A DNA stretch of 64,000 bases from Oreohelix idahoensis (Eukaryota > Mollusca > Gastropoda > Stylommatophora > Oreohelicidae), in contig JAMPIV010000304.1 of assembly GCA_024509875.1 (NCBI GenBank), positions 697,501 through 761,500 on the forward strand, in the 5' to 3' direction. Made by a program: the position numbers and the translations under genes. Under the pieces are notes generated by a model. The model saw nothing but the letters and a program-made list of their open reading frames with translations. It had not been told where the DNA came from and made no database searches. How positions within the stretch are numbered: position 1 is the first letter of the stretch; each line of letters starts with the position of its first letter. This document shows positions 33,361-44,904 of the stretch, piece by piece.

Positions 33361-33800
33361 TCGTGCCTTATCAGATGTGACAACAGGGCATATATTAACC
33401 ATTTGCCAAGAGAGTCCGAAGAATCTGCAGCCAACAGAAATATAAAGGGCCTGTACAAAACTACAAAGAAGCTAACAGTGAGACACAAATAAACGAATGG
33501 ACTTTTCGAGCACAAAATAGAAAATTGCTTGCCAGCACAAAACAATAGATGAAGATATGAACTGAACATTTTGAGAAACTTCTAAGTAGACCGACTCCAG
33601 AAGATCCACCAAACATCCAGCCAGCAGAAAAAAGAGTCACAAGTAACTGCGAAAGCCATAATTAGAAAGAAATAAAGTAAGCCACAAAGCATCTAACATA
33701 CGGAAAAGTTGCTGGCCCAGATTCCTGAATGATAACGAGAGAGCACAACGGACGGCCTAACAACAAAGAACTTGAGGGAATCAATAACACGAATGATAGA

Positions 33801-34125
33801 AAACATCAGAGATAGGAAGATGTGGAGAGGCACAAACATCAGAGATAGGAAGATGTGGAGATGCACAAACATCAGAGACAAGAAGATGTGGAGAGACACA
33901 AACATCAGAGATAGGAAGATGTGGAGATGCACAAACATCAAAGACAGGAAGATGTGGAGAGGCACAAACATAAGAGATAGGAAGATGTGGAGATGCACAA
34001 ACATCAGAAACAGGAAGATGTGGAGAGACACAAACATCAGAGATATGAAGATGTGGAGATGCACAAACATGACAGGAAGATGTGGAGAGGCACAAACATA
34101 AGAGATAGGAAGATGTGGACAGACA
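33801..34125 (+). repeat. Minisatellite, 33-bp unit, about 10 copies
   Basis: The unit is built on CACAAACATCAGAGATAGGA and AGATGTGGAGA. Copies alternate between GAGAGGCAC/GAGAGACAC and GAGATGCAC, giving a 66-bp higher-order period; one copy is shortened near 34070. The multiple-of-three unit keeps frames open on both strands, so the ORFs here are not genes. Confidence 0.95.
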
Positions 34126-34254
34126 CAACCTCCTGCGCTATCAGCACGGCACTATATTATGATTGCAATGAATTGTTGTCAATAGTTCTTCACGGTTAAA
34201 AATGGCAGACTACTAACTGAGAATGTTCCGTGTAGTTCCTGGGGGTCTCATGAG

Positions 34255-34460
34255 ACAAAAGGAAGAATATGCCTACTGCTCCTTCAGGTATGTCCTACAA
34301 GGACCCTAATATGAGGTTGTGTATAAGTGGCTGGCAATCTCATCATGTAAAACAAAGTGCCACAGAGATCACCGCTGCAAGACCACATGATTACATTGTG
34401 TAATCTTTCTGCAAGGGTGGGCAGCTACAGGGGTGGCTCCATGATCCACAGGTAGTGAGT
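34255..34460 (-). repeat. Dispersed repeat family D, copy 3
   Basis: On the plus strand it reads CAGGTATGTCCTACAAGGAC, ATGAGGTTGTGTATAAG, CTCATCATGTAAAACAAAG and TTTCTGCAAGG, the same block order as copy 1. Confidence 0.6.
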
Positions 34461-34559
34461 GAGAAGGCAAACAATCATGATGCAGACTGACAGTTTTTAC
34501 TTGTATATGAGTGATTACCTCGTATAGTCCCTATATGCCTCTGAGGACTAAGAATGAAT

Positions 34560-34745
34560 ATGACCACTTCTCTCTCAGACATACGTAACAAGGTGACTAA
34601 GATGAGGCTGTGCAATGAACTAGCAGCCTCATCATATAAAATAACATGCTACAGAAACTACACATGGAAGAGCACCTGATGTGTTTTGATCAAGGTTTTC
34701 TACATAGGAACCAGCTGTTGCCTGTGGTCCTATGTTTCATGTGTA
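34560..34745 (-). repeat. Dispersed repeat family D, copy 4
   Basis: On the plus strand it reads CATACGTAACAAGGTGACTA, CTCATCATATAAAATAAC, GAGCACCTGATG and GGTTTTCTACATAGG. Tandem to copy 3 in the same orientation. Confidence 0.6.
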
Positions 34746-35195
34746 ACGGAAAAGGTTTTTAAAAAAAAAATATGTGGTTGCAAACCTTATTAACCTACAA
34801 TATCTTCCAAAAGCGGGCCGTTAAAATAAGTCCAAAGTTCACGAGGACTAATAATTAAAAGAAAGAAAAAAGACTTGATTGTTACAATCTGATAGTGTTA
34901 TCTCAGAATGAAAATCGTTTATACACGGCTGGTAAGCTGTTTTGGGGCAAAGTCCCGCTAAAAAGATTGGGTCATAAGTTTTAAACTTGGTAAAAACGGG
35001 GAAAAAAGTATTTATACAAGTGCAATTTTAACCAATCTCATAATCTGTGACATTTGAATAAAGAAGTAATCTGTTGAATTATGTCAGCAGTCAGTTTGAT
35101 ACTTTATGACAACAATAATAATTTACAGAACCATTATCAGTCAGTGTGATACTTGTTACTATTTCCCTCGGGGGAAGTTGTCTTGTTCCCCTCCC

Positions 35196-35640
35196 CCTTT
35201 TTAATCAGGTTCCAGGCTAGAGGAGGCGAAGGGAAATACGTCATCTTGGCGTGAATCAGTGGGTTGGGTGCGCAATTTGTTCTGTGTGAATTTCATTTTG
35301 TTTTTAAGTTGTTCGCACATAGGTACTTCCAAAAATACGCTTAATTTTATTATATTTTTTTTCTGTGGTCCACAAAGTTTGAATAAATTCACGCTGCTAA
35401 AATAAATTTGACAAAAGTCCAACAAAGAAACCTGCTCTGCATGACGATTTGAATTCAAAATTTCACTGTTTTGATGTTCCAGTTGAATTTTTTCAGGAAC
35501 TTTATCCATTTCCACGTAAAAAGAATCAGCAAGCTACTTGAAATCAGTCTTGTGTGACTGAATGTCTGCAGAAAATAATAAGAACTGAGTTCTAAGTTCA
35601 TGCATAACTACAACCAGGTCTGAAGTGTCAGTAGGTGTAT
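35196..35640 (-). pseudogene. hAT transposase C-terminal remnant
   Basis: On the minus strand a single frame with one stop (about 35531) reads ELRTQFLLFSADIQSHKTDF, then FYVEMDKVPEKIQLE, SLLDF, MKFTQNKLRTQ and ends FASSSLEPD. This order matches the C-terminal dimerisation region of hAT-type transposases of the GTF2IRD2/SCAND3-related group (recalled, not searched), in which a fuller CE-F-S motif precedes MK. Here that part is degraded (MCEQLKNKMKFT). The catalytic domain is not present. A dead fragment. Confidence 0.65.
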
Positions 35641-35814
35641 ATTCCTGCAGTGTATTTTTTTTATTTTTTTATTTATAAAAGAATATCCTGTTCAGCCGCT
35701 GCTTGGGTTGTAATTAGGATACATAGTGTGGCTAATTCAAGATAATAATTTTGTTTTCCGATCTTTTAATATGGCATCATTTGGCACTTCCAATTAGCCC
35801 AAATCGAGTAAATC

Positions 35815-35890
35815 AAACAGTCAGACAGACAGATAGACAGTTAGACAGGTACGTAAGTAGGCAGGCAGGTAGGTATATAAAGAGGGGAAG
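35815..35890 (+). repeat. Simple tetranucleotide tract
   Basis: CAGACAGACAGATAGACAG grades into GGCAGGCAGGTAGGTA: a decayed (CAGA/GTAG)n microsatellite. Confidence 0.7.
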
Positions 35891-36124
35891 AGAGAGCCTG
35901 ATGTTAGCAAATATTATACAGTCACATAATTAGCGATGTTATCATGTAAGCATTAGCAAGCATTAAAAAACATGCGGAACTATGAACATAACAAAGTGCA
36001 CTACATGTTGCAATCTCTGGTCTGAGTGACACTGGTGTATTTATTTATATATCTACGTAGGCTACGGGTGCCTACTAAGTGTGGTAACAGTGATCTTTAC
36101 AGAGACAGAGAAAGATTAGGATAG

Positions 36125-36262
36125 CTGTTTCCGCCAGGCTTGTCGTAAGAAGGAATCTGTGCATGGGTCTAGCAAGCAATCTCATCATGTAAAACAGATT
36201 GTTACAGAATACACAACTGAAGAACACTTAAAAGCGTTTTGGAGCAAGCTTCCTGTAAGGAG
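36125..36262 (-). repeat. Dispersed repeat family D, copy 5 (interrupted, first part)
   Basis: Carries the CTCATCATGTAAAACAGA and TTCCTGTAAGGAG blocks. The repeat is cut by the LTR element and resumes at 44286 with GGAGGCCATCTGTAGTGG, giving an independent proof of the insertion site. Confidence 0.65.
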
Positions 36263-39060
36263 TGTCACGAAATGGATTTAGGACTAGAGACTGTCTACAT
36301 ATAGTGACAAGACAATAGTAAGAAGAAAGACTGAAATGATAGATTCAGATAGAAATATAGTGCAAATGTGAAAGTTGAGACCATTGGCTCCGAGGTTGAG
36401 AACCGAGGTTGATTCTTTCCTCGCCACTTCGGACGTTTAAATTGCTATGGCCTCGAACCACCTCTAACTACCCTATGGGGATAAGGTTCAATTAAGATTC
36501 ACAAACACCAAGGTACAGACAACATATAGCTACTGTACTAAAGGAAATGACTGATGCCAGCTACAATTTATACAAGTTTATTATACACCTATAAACAAAC
36601 TCATATACATGTCAAATACATCAAGTGCGAGGATGCACACCTGAAACAAAATCAAGCACAGTTAAAAATGCATCAACCCCAACCCTTTTCCCACAATTGC
36701 AACCTGTATGGAGAAAGAAGGTAAGGTTAACTGAAATGAACTACACTGCACTTGATGTCGCCTACACTCCACACTAGCTGTTCTAAATTCTAACTCTAAC
36801 TCTAAGTCCACTGATAGCTGGAACGACTGCGAAGTGACTACACAATCTCTGCACAGACTTCGGTTCTACACAGCCTATCCTGGAATCTCCTGAACACAAC
36901 TAACTGCACCTCTAAACTTCAGCAGCTGTCCTCTGCTATGATTCACCAAAACTAACAGTCTCTTTTCTGCCTATCTGTGCTGACTTCAGTAGAGAGAATG
37001 TTTACCCCTCTCTCTCTCCACTAACTCTGGAATTGATGACTGAGGTTTAACAGAACCCCACTGGATTCTGGACTGGAACTGTAGCGGACTTCTACCACTC
37101 TGAAATTACCTGCCCGAGTACCTATAACTGGGCCGTCGGCTTTATTATGGCCGTGAAGAAGCGAACATAAAATTACCACAACGCGGGCAGCATGCCAAAT
37201 CTGCGTGTGTAACCGAATGAGCGTCAGAGCTCAGGATTTATCCACACAAAAAATCCTATTCGCTGGAAAATGTCTTCCCCTGGCTGGGAAAACGTATTTT
37301 CTTCCTCTCCTTCCACCACTGGCAATTCATGCGAGACTTTGGGTGTCTGCGAACGCCACCACTGTGCCGTGGGAGAAATTTTGAGGTATCAAAAATTCTG
37401 CTCTTCCCCACAAAAAGCCGGTACCTGCTGTTCAGACAAAAGCAAAAACAACAGCTAAACAAAACGTTAATACTCCAGTACAAATAACAATTAACTTCCT
37501 TACTCTTCAACACGTAACTCCCCTCTCTTCTCTACCTGAGCCTACAAAGTAAACATTGGCTAACCCAGATCGCTTGTTCTGCCTGACTAACTCCGAGCAA
37601 CAACAATATTTTCACTGGCCCGTCTGGGCAGACGTACTGTGGCCTACTTCTTACGCTGACACTAATGCCGTAATGATTAATACAAAATAAAACTAGCCCT
37701 CTCTAGGAATTCCTAAAATTCCCGTCAGTATGATTAATCACCTCAAAATTGAAATAAAATATTATTCCCTTAACATAAATAAATTTCATCTCCATCTTCT
37801 GAATACACAGAATAACAAAGCACAATCAATAACATATAACCCTGTTTACGCTAGCATCTACATGCCGTCAAAAGTTATACATAACCCCTGATTATCAAAT
37901 TGAAAACCCCGTAGTTCAACCACGTGTTTATAATTTTATGACGACGTGCTTATCTCCCCCTCGTCCCTCTGAACGTCGTATCAATAACAATTCCGTAACC
38001 AACGCGCTCACGTGCTTGTGCAACAATACACCTCTTCACTCCCGTCCACAGATATATGCGTAACTATATAATTAGCGAGCATCAATACTCTCAATAAAAT
38101 CACAAATGAAAATACACATTACACACGCTCCCGACTACTCTGTAAATAAATAAAATTCGCAGATGCGGGTTTCTCTGCAGACCTGTTGTTGAAATAGATC
38201 CAAGCATGGCCGAAACCTCGCAACTTTCAAATCATCTTAAATACCGCTATTCCTGAAATAAGGAATTAAATGGACCTAGTTTCTCATGTCTATCACTCAG
38301 ATCGAATTTGATGGCTCTGCCGATGAGAATTAACGTAATTAAACTAAAACTTCCCAAGAAACTTAAATGATCGGCTAGGACTAGAAAAATTAAATAAAGT
38401 CCTCACGCAAAAATTCATGCTTACCAAATCTCGAATGTCCAACTGAAGGCAATCGACAATTTGCTTCTGGCACCCAGCTTGGCAATTTTTTCATTAAAAG
38501 AGAAAGAGGCTATGAAATATAGGCCTTTTATAATCAAGACCCCCACGCGCCGACTTCATGACGTCATATGCGCGGCGTGGTTCTAAAGCCAATGGCAGCT
38601 CTGCATTTCAACTGCAGTTAGCTCTCAGCCAATCAGAACCATAGATCATGCTGATGCAACCAGTTTCTGCTAGACAAAGAACCGGGAATTGGTCCTAGCC
38701 CTATACTGCGGAAATGAAGCAAAAATGGCCGCAAATAATTTAACTCCCGAAAAATGCGTATATGGCCACGCAATATCTTTAAAAAAAGGACACTGGTGCA
38801 AATCCTGATCTAGCCTCTATAATCTTAATCTAGAATAATACTGCACCAATCTTCCTTCCTCCACCTACTAGTCATAGAGAAGAAACATAAAGCAGATGAG
38901 ATACAACTCCATCGTGATCTCATCTTGAAAAAGCGTAAATAATAGAAGGAGAAGAAACATGGCGAAGGATTACCTGTAATCCATCCTAAAAATAGTGTAA
39001 AAAATGCAAAGAGAAAGACATGGGGCCTTCTGAAAAAATAAATTACAGTATAGTATCACA
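36263..39060 (-). repeat. LTR element A, 3' LTR (2798 bp)
   Basis: Nearly identical to 41486-44285; the visible differences are a handful of substitutions and small indels, for example the TCTCTT present near 36960 and missing near 42182. Minus-strand polyadenylation signal AATAAA at about 36583, roughly 320 bases from the LTR end. The small duplicated ORFs at 37256-37513 (and 42423-42678) are LTR sequence, not genes. Confidence 0.9.
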
Positions 39061-40371
39061 TTACTCCCCCCTTTTGAAGTACGGGATTCCGTGCTAGATT
39101 ACTGGAACTTGTATTCTTTTCAGACTGGCCCCTATCTAGGTCTCCAGAGCTGTTGGTATGCCCTAAAGTTGTAAGATCACAACTGGTGAATACCGCCTTG
39201 CGACCACGACCCAAATGGTCGCTCTTCCTCTTTTCTCTCCCTCTGTCTTTGAATCGCTCTGCAACTGGCAGGCGGCTGGGCCAATCAACCATAACATACC
39301 TCCTTCCTGTGTGCACCTGGCCTTGTTTACTCAATTTTCTCCTCCAGGATTTCTTCCGGATAAGTGTCCTTGGCCTTGGTGGAGTACAGCTCCCGCACAA
39401 CTCCCTGACCACTGTACAGGTAATTTGCGGATTACGTGCTGTCCGATAAAGGCTTTCTGCTGGGTGTTTACATTTGTATGGCCTGTACCTGGTTGACCTG
39501 AGATACCTGCGGCCGACTGTAATGTCCCTCGAGCGAGAATCACTGTTCCAAAATTGGAAAAGTTTGTTGGCCAAAGAAACGTGCATCTGTTCCTTCATCC
39601 TCTCCTTAACTACTCCCATGCTCCGGTGGGAGGGTCGATCTCTCTTCAGACCTGTGCCCTCCAATGGCGGGTCTGGAACTTCCCTTGCCTTGTCCGGCGC
39701 AATGCTGGCTTGGTCAACTGACATGACCGAATTGCTATGTAGAGGCCTGGCGATGGCGACTACCTTGCTGCTCATCAGCGGGTTTGAAACCGCTGGTACC
39801 TTAAAATGAAGATGCCCCTCTCGTGTACCTCTGACATCGAGTTTCCGATCTCTTGCTGGGTTTCTACTGAATCCACACTGATCCCAGTAGCTTCTATCTT
39901 GGGGAAAAGATAGGTAATATCTGCCCCTGGCAGTGGTTCTGTGATCGCTCTTCCCCTACCAATATGAAGAGGGACAGAGCTCTCTAAAGTAGCTCCTTGC
40001 AAATGCGTAAGGCCGCTTTTCTCACTCTTTTCTGGCCTGAAAAGTTGGTGAGATGAACCTGTAGACCACGGGAGCTCTCCGTCTAACACCCTGGTTCTAC
40101 CTTCAACCTTGCCCTCCCCTGTGAGAGTTACTGGCGTCAGTTGGAATGTGTCCTGCAGTGACACTTGACGGTTTAAGATCCCGTTAGATCGCGGAGAATC
40201 TGAGATAAAGCTCTCAGTGACTTGTTCTACTGTTCCTTGAATACAGTTCTTGTCAGTATGTCCCTCTCCTGAAGGAGCTAATACCATCGGGGGCCTAATT
40301 CCCGACAACAAAGAATGTACTTCCAAAATCACCACTGTTTTTCCATTAGGCTGCACAGGGATGTCAGGCAA
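39056..40371 (-). pseudogene. Unrecognised protein of LTR element A (two frames)
   Basis: The segments 39775-40371 and 39056-39775 are joined by a frameshift near 39780. In the related element at the right edge the two are one continuous frame (62440-63585). Conserved blocks: PRSNGI.NR, GEGKV, SKVVA.ARPL.SN, SVDQA, PDPPL.GTGLK and a basic C-terminal stretch with KQGQVHT followed by ADWP or VDWP and AERF or AERL. I do not recognise a family. Position after a gag-like N-terminus and before the polypurine tract fits either the degenerate 3' end of a former pol or a novel accessory protein. There is no CCHC knuckle or transmembrane segment. Confidence 0.6.
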
Positions 40372-40430
40372 ATGCGCCTCTGCCTGTTGTTTTTCGCTGT
40401 CCCACTGGGGAGCTGGCGAAACATGCCTTA

Positions 40431-41066
40431 TTAGGGATTCGAACCCTGACCTCGACTTTCCGTGTCGAGTATGTTGTGCTCTCTCACGAGCATGGGAGAA
40501 TCGGTAGCCATCCGAATTATAATGCTTGCTCGCATTATTCCCCTGTTATGCAGTTTCCACGCCTGGGATCGCTTCGTAATCTTCCCAGCGTTGCAAGGTC
40601 TGCTTTCCTTACTTAACTCCCTCCCTTGTTTGGGCTTCGGGTCCATTTCCAACGGAAAGTCCTTTTCCTGGAGTTGGGGCGCGGTTTGAGCCGACACGTT
40701 TGCTATGGGCGCAAGATTTTCAGAGGGGTGGTCCAATATGGGCGACATAACTTGAGAAATAGAGTGGTTAGATTCATCGGCTCTTTCTTGTTGCTCTTTT
40801 TCCCTTGCTAGTTGCTCCATCGCCTTTGCTAGTCGATCCATCTCCCGTTTCTTGGCGCTTTCTTGTCGCTCTCTCTCCCATTTCTTTAAAATGTCATCCG
40901 AGGCTCCAATTTGCAGTTCCAGAGAACGCATGGCAAGTTCATGTTGTCTCTCTGCTGCCTGCTCCTTTTCCTCCGCCTCCAGGTATGCCTTGGTCTCGGC
41001 CTTATCTATTCCCATCTCCTCGACTGCCTCCCGCCAAGCAGCTCGTAACTGGACCAATTCCGCCAT
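40431..41066 (-). CDS. Gag-like coiled-coil protein of LTR element A
   Basis: The ATG at 41066 is in good context (AAGATGGCG) and opens a 211-codon frame: MAELVQLRAAWREAVEEMG, then a long charged coiled coil (about residues 25-95, rich in E, K, R and Q), then a Pro/Ser-rich linker. The conserved block DPKPKQGRELSKESRP...KITKRSQAWKLH follows, which reappears in the relative at 63900-64000. The N-terminal layout is like that of gag in arthropod Ty3-type elements. A frameshift beyond residue 211 separates it from the next conserved segment, so the full protein is broken. Confidence 0.6.
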   Translation of the reverse strand: MAELVQLRAAWREAVEEMGIDKAETKAYLEAEEKEQAAERQHELAMRSLELQIGASDDILKKWERERQESAKKREMDRLAKAMEQLAREKEQQERADESNHSISQVMSPILDHPSENLAPIANVSAQTAPQLQEKDFPLEMDPKPKQGRELSKESRPCNAGKITKRSQAWKLHNRGIMRASIIIRMATDSPMLVREHNILDTESRGQGSNP

Positions 41067-41485
41067 CTTACTTGTGAACTGCTGTAACTCACAAATTACT
41101 GAAAATGACAGAAAGAAGCCAAAGGAAGGAACTACCTGAAAAAATTTATAGGTATCCAGCTACCCAAAACCCGAATTTACTTTCCTGTTAAGAAAAAAAA
41201 TTCAATTAGCCATCAATTACCTCTAAGTCATAAACAACCTTACTACCACTAACATCTAAACTGACTACAACCTGTGGAAAAAAACTTTATAGCTGGATCA
41301 GTCTTAATATAGCTCAAGTCTAGGGGATTTTATAAAGAATCTATTTCCAGAACTTCCTACAGAGACAATCTATGAATCTAGAATTGATCCCAACAAAGAT
41401 GATCCCAAGGACGACGCCACCCACTTTGTCAAGATCACAGAATTGAACGTAACAAAGATGATTCACCGGACGATAGCACCCACTT
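41067..41485 (-). other. Leader of LTR element A
   Basis: Non-coding sequence between the 5' LTR and the first ATG. Next to the LTR, ACAAAGTGGGTG(C/G)-type sequence with GATCATCTTTGTT occurs twice (about 41380-41430 and 41440-41486), a tandem duplication of the putative primer-binding region. I cannot assign the primer tRNA. Confidence 0.5.
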
Positions 41486-44285
41486 TGTCACGAAATGGAT
41501 TTAGGACTAGAGACTGTCTACATATAGTGACAAGACAATAGTAAGAAGAAAGACTGAAATGATAGATTCAGATAGAAATATAGTGCAAAATGTGAAAGTT
41601 GAGACCATTGGCTCCGAGGTTGAGAACCGAGGTTGATTCTTTCCTCGCCACTTCGGACGTTTTAAATTGCTATGGCCTCGAACCACCTCTAACTACCCTA
41701 TGGGGATAAGGTTCAATTAAGATTCACAAACACCAAGGTACAGACAACATATAGCTACTGTACTAAAGGAAATGACTGATGCCAGCTACAATTTATACAA
41801 GTTTATTATACACCTATAAACAAACTCATATACATGTCAAATACATCAAGTGCGAGGATGCACACCTGAAACAAAATCAAGCACAGTTAAAAATGCATCA
41901 ACCCCAACCCTTCTCCCACAATTGCAACCTGTATGGAGAAAGAAGGTAAGGTTAACTGAAATGAACTACACTGCACTTGATGTCGCCTACACTCCAAACT
42001 AGCTGTTCTAAATTCTAACTCTAACTCTAAGTCCACTGATAGCTGGAACGACTGCGAAGTGACTACACAATCTCTGCACAGACTTCGGTTCTACACAGCC
42101 TATCCTGGAATCTCCTGAACACAACTAACTGCACCTCTAAACTTCAGCAGCTGTCCTCTGCTATGATTCACCAAAACTAACAGTTCTGCCTATCTGTGCT
42201 GACTTCAGTAGAGAGAATGTTTACCCTCTCTCTCTCCACTAACTCTGGAATTGATGACTGAGGTTTAACAGAACCCCACTGGATTCTGGACTGGAACTGT
42301 AGCGGACTTCTACCACTCTGAAATTACCTGCCCGAGTACCTATAACTGGGCCGTCGGCTTTATTATGGCCGTGAAGAAGCGAACATAAAATTACCACAAC
42401 GCGGGCAGCATGCCAAATCTGCGTGTGTAACCGAATGAGCGTCAGAGCTCAGGATTTATCCACAAAAAATCCTATTCGCTGGAAAATGTCTTCCCCTGGC
42501 TGGGAAAACGTATTTTCTTCCTCTCCTTCCACCACTGGCAATTCATGCGAGACTTTGGGTGTCTGCGAACGCCACCACTGTGCCGTGGGAGAAATTTTGA
42601 GGTATCAAAAATTCTGCTCTTCCCCACAAAAAGCCGGTACCTGCTGTTCAGACAAAAGCAAAAACAACAGCTAAACAAAACGTTAATACTCTAGTACAAA
42701 TAACAATTAACTTCCTTACTCTTCAACACGTAACTCCCCTCTCTTCTCTCTCCCCGTCTCTACCTGAGCCCCAAAATAAACATTGGCTAACCCAGATCGC
42801 TTGTTCTGCCTGACTAACTCCGAGCAACAACAATATTTTCACTGGCCCGTCTGGGCAGACGTACTGTGGCCTACTTCTTACGCTGACACTAATGCCGTAA
42901 TGATTAATACAAAATAAAACTAGCCCTCTCTAGGAATTCCTAAAATTCCCGTCAGTATGATTAATCACCTCAAAATTGAAATAAAATATTATTCCCTTAA
43001 CATAAATAAATTTCATCTCCATCTTCTGAATACACAGAATAACAAAGCACAATCAATAACATATAACCCTGTTTACGCTAGCATCTACATGCCGTCAAAA
43101 GTTATACATAACCCCTGATTATCAAATTGAAAACCCCGTAGTTCAACCACGTGTTTATAATTTTATGACGACGTGCTTATCTCCCCCTCGTCCCTCTGAA
43201 CGTCGTATCAATAACAATTCCGTAACCAACGCGCTCACGTGCTTGTGCAACAATACACCTCTTCACTCCCGTCCACAGATATATGCGTAACTATATAATT
43301 AGCGAGCATCAATACTCTCAATAAAATCACAAATGAAAATACACATTACACACGCTCCCGACTACTCTGTAAATAAATAAAATTCGCAGATGCGGGTTTC
43401 TCTGCAGACCTGTTGTTGAAATAGATCCAAGCATGGCCGAAACCTCGCAACTTTCAAATCATCTTAAATACCGCTATTCCTGAAATAAGGAATTAAATGG
43501 ACCTAGTTTCTCATGTCTATCACTCAGATCGAATTTGATGGCTCTGCCGATGAGAATTAACGTTAAACTAAAACTTCCCAAGAAACTTAAATGATCGGCT
43601 AGGACTAGAAAAATTAAATAAAGTCCTCACGCAAAAATTCATGCTTACCAAATCTCGAATGTCCAACTGAAGGCAATCGACAATTTGCTTCTGGCACCCA
43701 GCTTGGCAATTTTTTCATTAAAAGAGAAAGAGGCTATGAAATATAGGCCTTTTATAATCAAGACCCCCACGCGCCGACTTCATGACGTCATATGCGCGGC
43801 GTGGTTCTAAAGCCGATGGCAGCTCTGCATTTCAACTGCAGTTAGCTCTCAGCCAATCAGAACCTTAGATCATGCTGATGCAACCAGTTTCTGCTAGACA
43901 AAGAACCGGGAATTGGTCCTAGCCCTATACTGCGGAAATGAAGCAAAAATGGCCGCAAATAATTTAACTCCCGAAAAATGCGTATATGGCCACGCAATAT
44001 CTTTAAAAAAAAGGACACTGGTGCAAATCCTGATCTAGCCTCTATAATCTTAATCTAGCATAATACTGCACCAATCTTCCTTCCTCCACCTACTAGTCAT
44101 AGAGAAGAAACATAAAGCAGATGAGATACAACTCCATCGTGATCTCATCTTGAAAAAGCGTAAATAATAGAAGGAGAAGAAACATGGCGAAGGATTACCT
44201 GTAATCCCTCCTAAAAATAGTGTAAAAAATGCAAAGAGAAAGACATGGGGCCTTCTGAAAAAATAAATTACAGTATAGTATCACA
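41486..44285 (-). repeat. LTR element A, 5' LTR (2800 bp)
   Basis: Second copy of the 2.8-kb LTR, colinear over its whole length with 36263-39060. Both carry the same internal landmarks (GAGCGTCAGAGCTCAGG, CACGTGCTTGTGCAAC, CATGACGTCATATGCGCGG). The latter includes a perfect TGACGTCA, the CRE/CREB-type site, which could act in the promoter (inference). Confidence 0.9.
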
Positions 44286-44395
44286 AGGAGGCCATCTGTA
44301 GTGGAAGTATCAAGCTCTGTATAGGTATAGTCCCATAGAATAGACTGCTGTATGGGGAGTGAAGTGTTAGAGACATCACTGTCACAGAGAGTTTT
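44286..44395 (-). repeat. Dispersed repeat family D, copy 5 (second part)
   Basis: Continues the repeat cut by LTR element A. The end block (AGTCCCATAGAATAGACTG, GGGGAGTGAAGTGTTAGAGA) recurs at 50103-50145 and inverted at 56885-56925. Confidence 0.6.
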
Positions 44396-44699
44396 ATGAT
44401 CATTAAATTTTCTATATTATTCTTTCTTTCTTCCACCCGTATTCTCTATTTTATTATCACTCTCTATCCTTTTCCTGTATTTTTCGCATTCGTTCGTTTG
44501 CGAGAAATATTTTCTTTCCCATTTTCACTTTGCCGGTTTCGTTTTCTCATTTAGGAACGCAGTAGATTACCTAACGCGTCAGTCCCCTGCACGAGATAAT
44601 ATTAGGTGGGATTTCAGTCCATCAGACATGATGAGCAGACAAATTGTCTACATTTGCACCTGTCACACCAACGGGCTGATCACCCGTTTGCCAGTCACT

Positions 44700-44890
44700 T
44701 CGATTACGGAAACAACAGCAGATGGATTGATTTGCCATTGCCCTAAAGACGCCAATAGGCGTGATGGGAAACAGTGGCAAAGAAAACATATCTGCTGTTG
44801 CCCTAAGACGCCACTAGGCGTAATGGCCACTGACTGCTTTGACGGTCGGTGGCTAAGGACGGAAGAAGAAGAAGAAGAAGAAGCACCTGT
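44700..44890 (+). pseudogene. 3' end of an RTE-like LINE with (GAA)n tail
   Basis: A block TTGCCCTAA(A)GACGCCA...TAGGCGT occurs twice (44738 and 44797), then TGACTGCTTTGACGGTCGG and a (GAA)n tail. The same end (GCCACAAGGTGTGATGGCCA, then GAAGAAGAAG) closes the LINE fragment at 47960-48262. Only non-coding or last-codon sequence survives. Confidence 0.6.
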
Positions 44891-44904
44891 CACGCGAGTT
44901 TCCT

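Larger units (their letters stand above)
36258..44290 (-). mobile_element. Complete LTR element A with 2.8-kb LTRs and a pol-less interior
   Basis: Target duplication AGGAG at 36258-36262 and 44286-44290. LTRs 36263-39060 and 41486-44285, both TGTCACG...ATCACA on the plus strand. Interior 39061-41485, only 2425 bases. A polypurine tract (AAAAGGGGGGAGTAA on the minus strand, 39061-39075) abuts the left LTR, so the element reads on the minus strand and the right LTR is its 5' LTR. I see no protease, integrase, RT or RNase H anywhere in it. The interior has three minus-strand coding segments (separate entries). It resembles a large non-autonomous (LARD-like) derivative that depends on another element's enzymes. 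Confidence 0.9.

Noticed and set aside
37256..37513. Cysteine-containing ORF, present twice (also 42423-42678)
   Set aside because: It is duplicated only because it lies in the LTRs, and it has no signature or homologous frame in element B.
40425..40450. tRNA B box (GGATTCGAACCC) in LTR element A
   Set aside because: No A box at the right distance and the bases lie inside conserved coding sequence.
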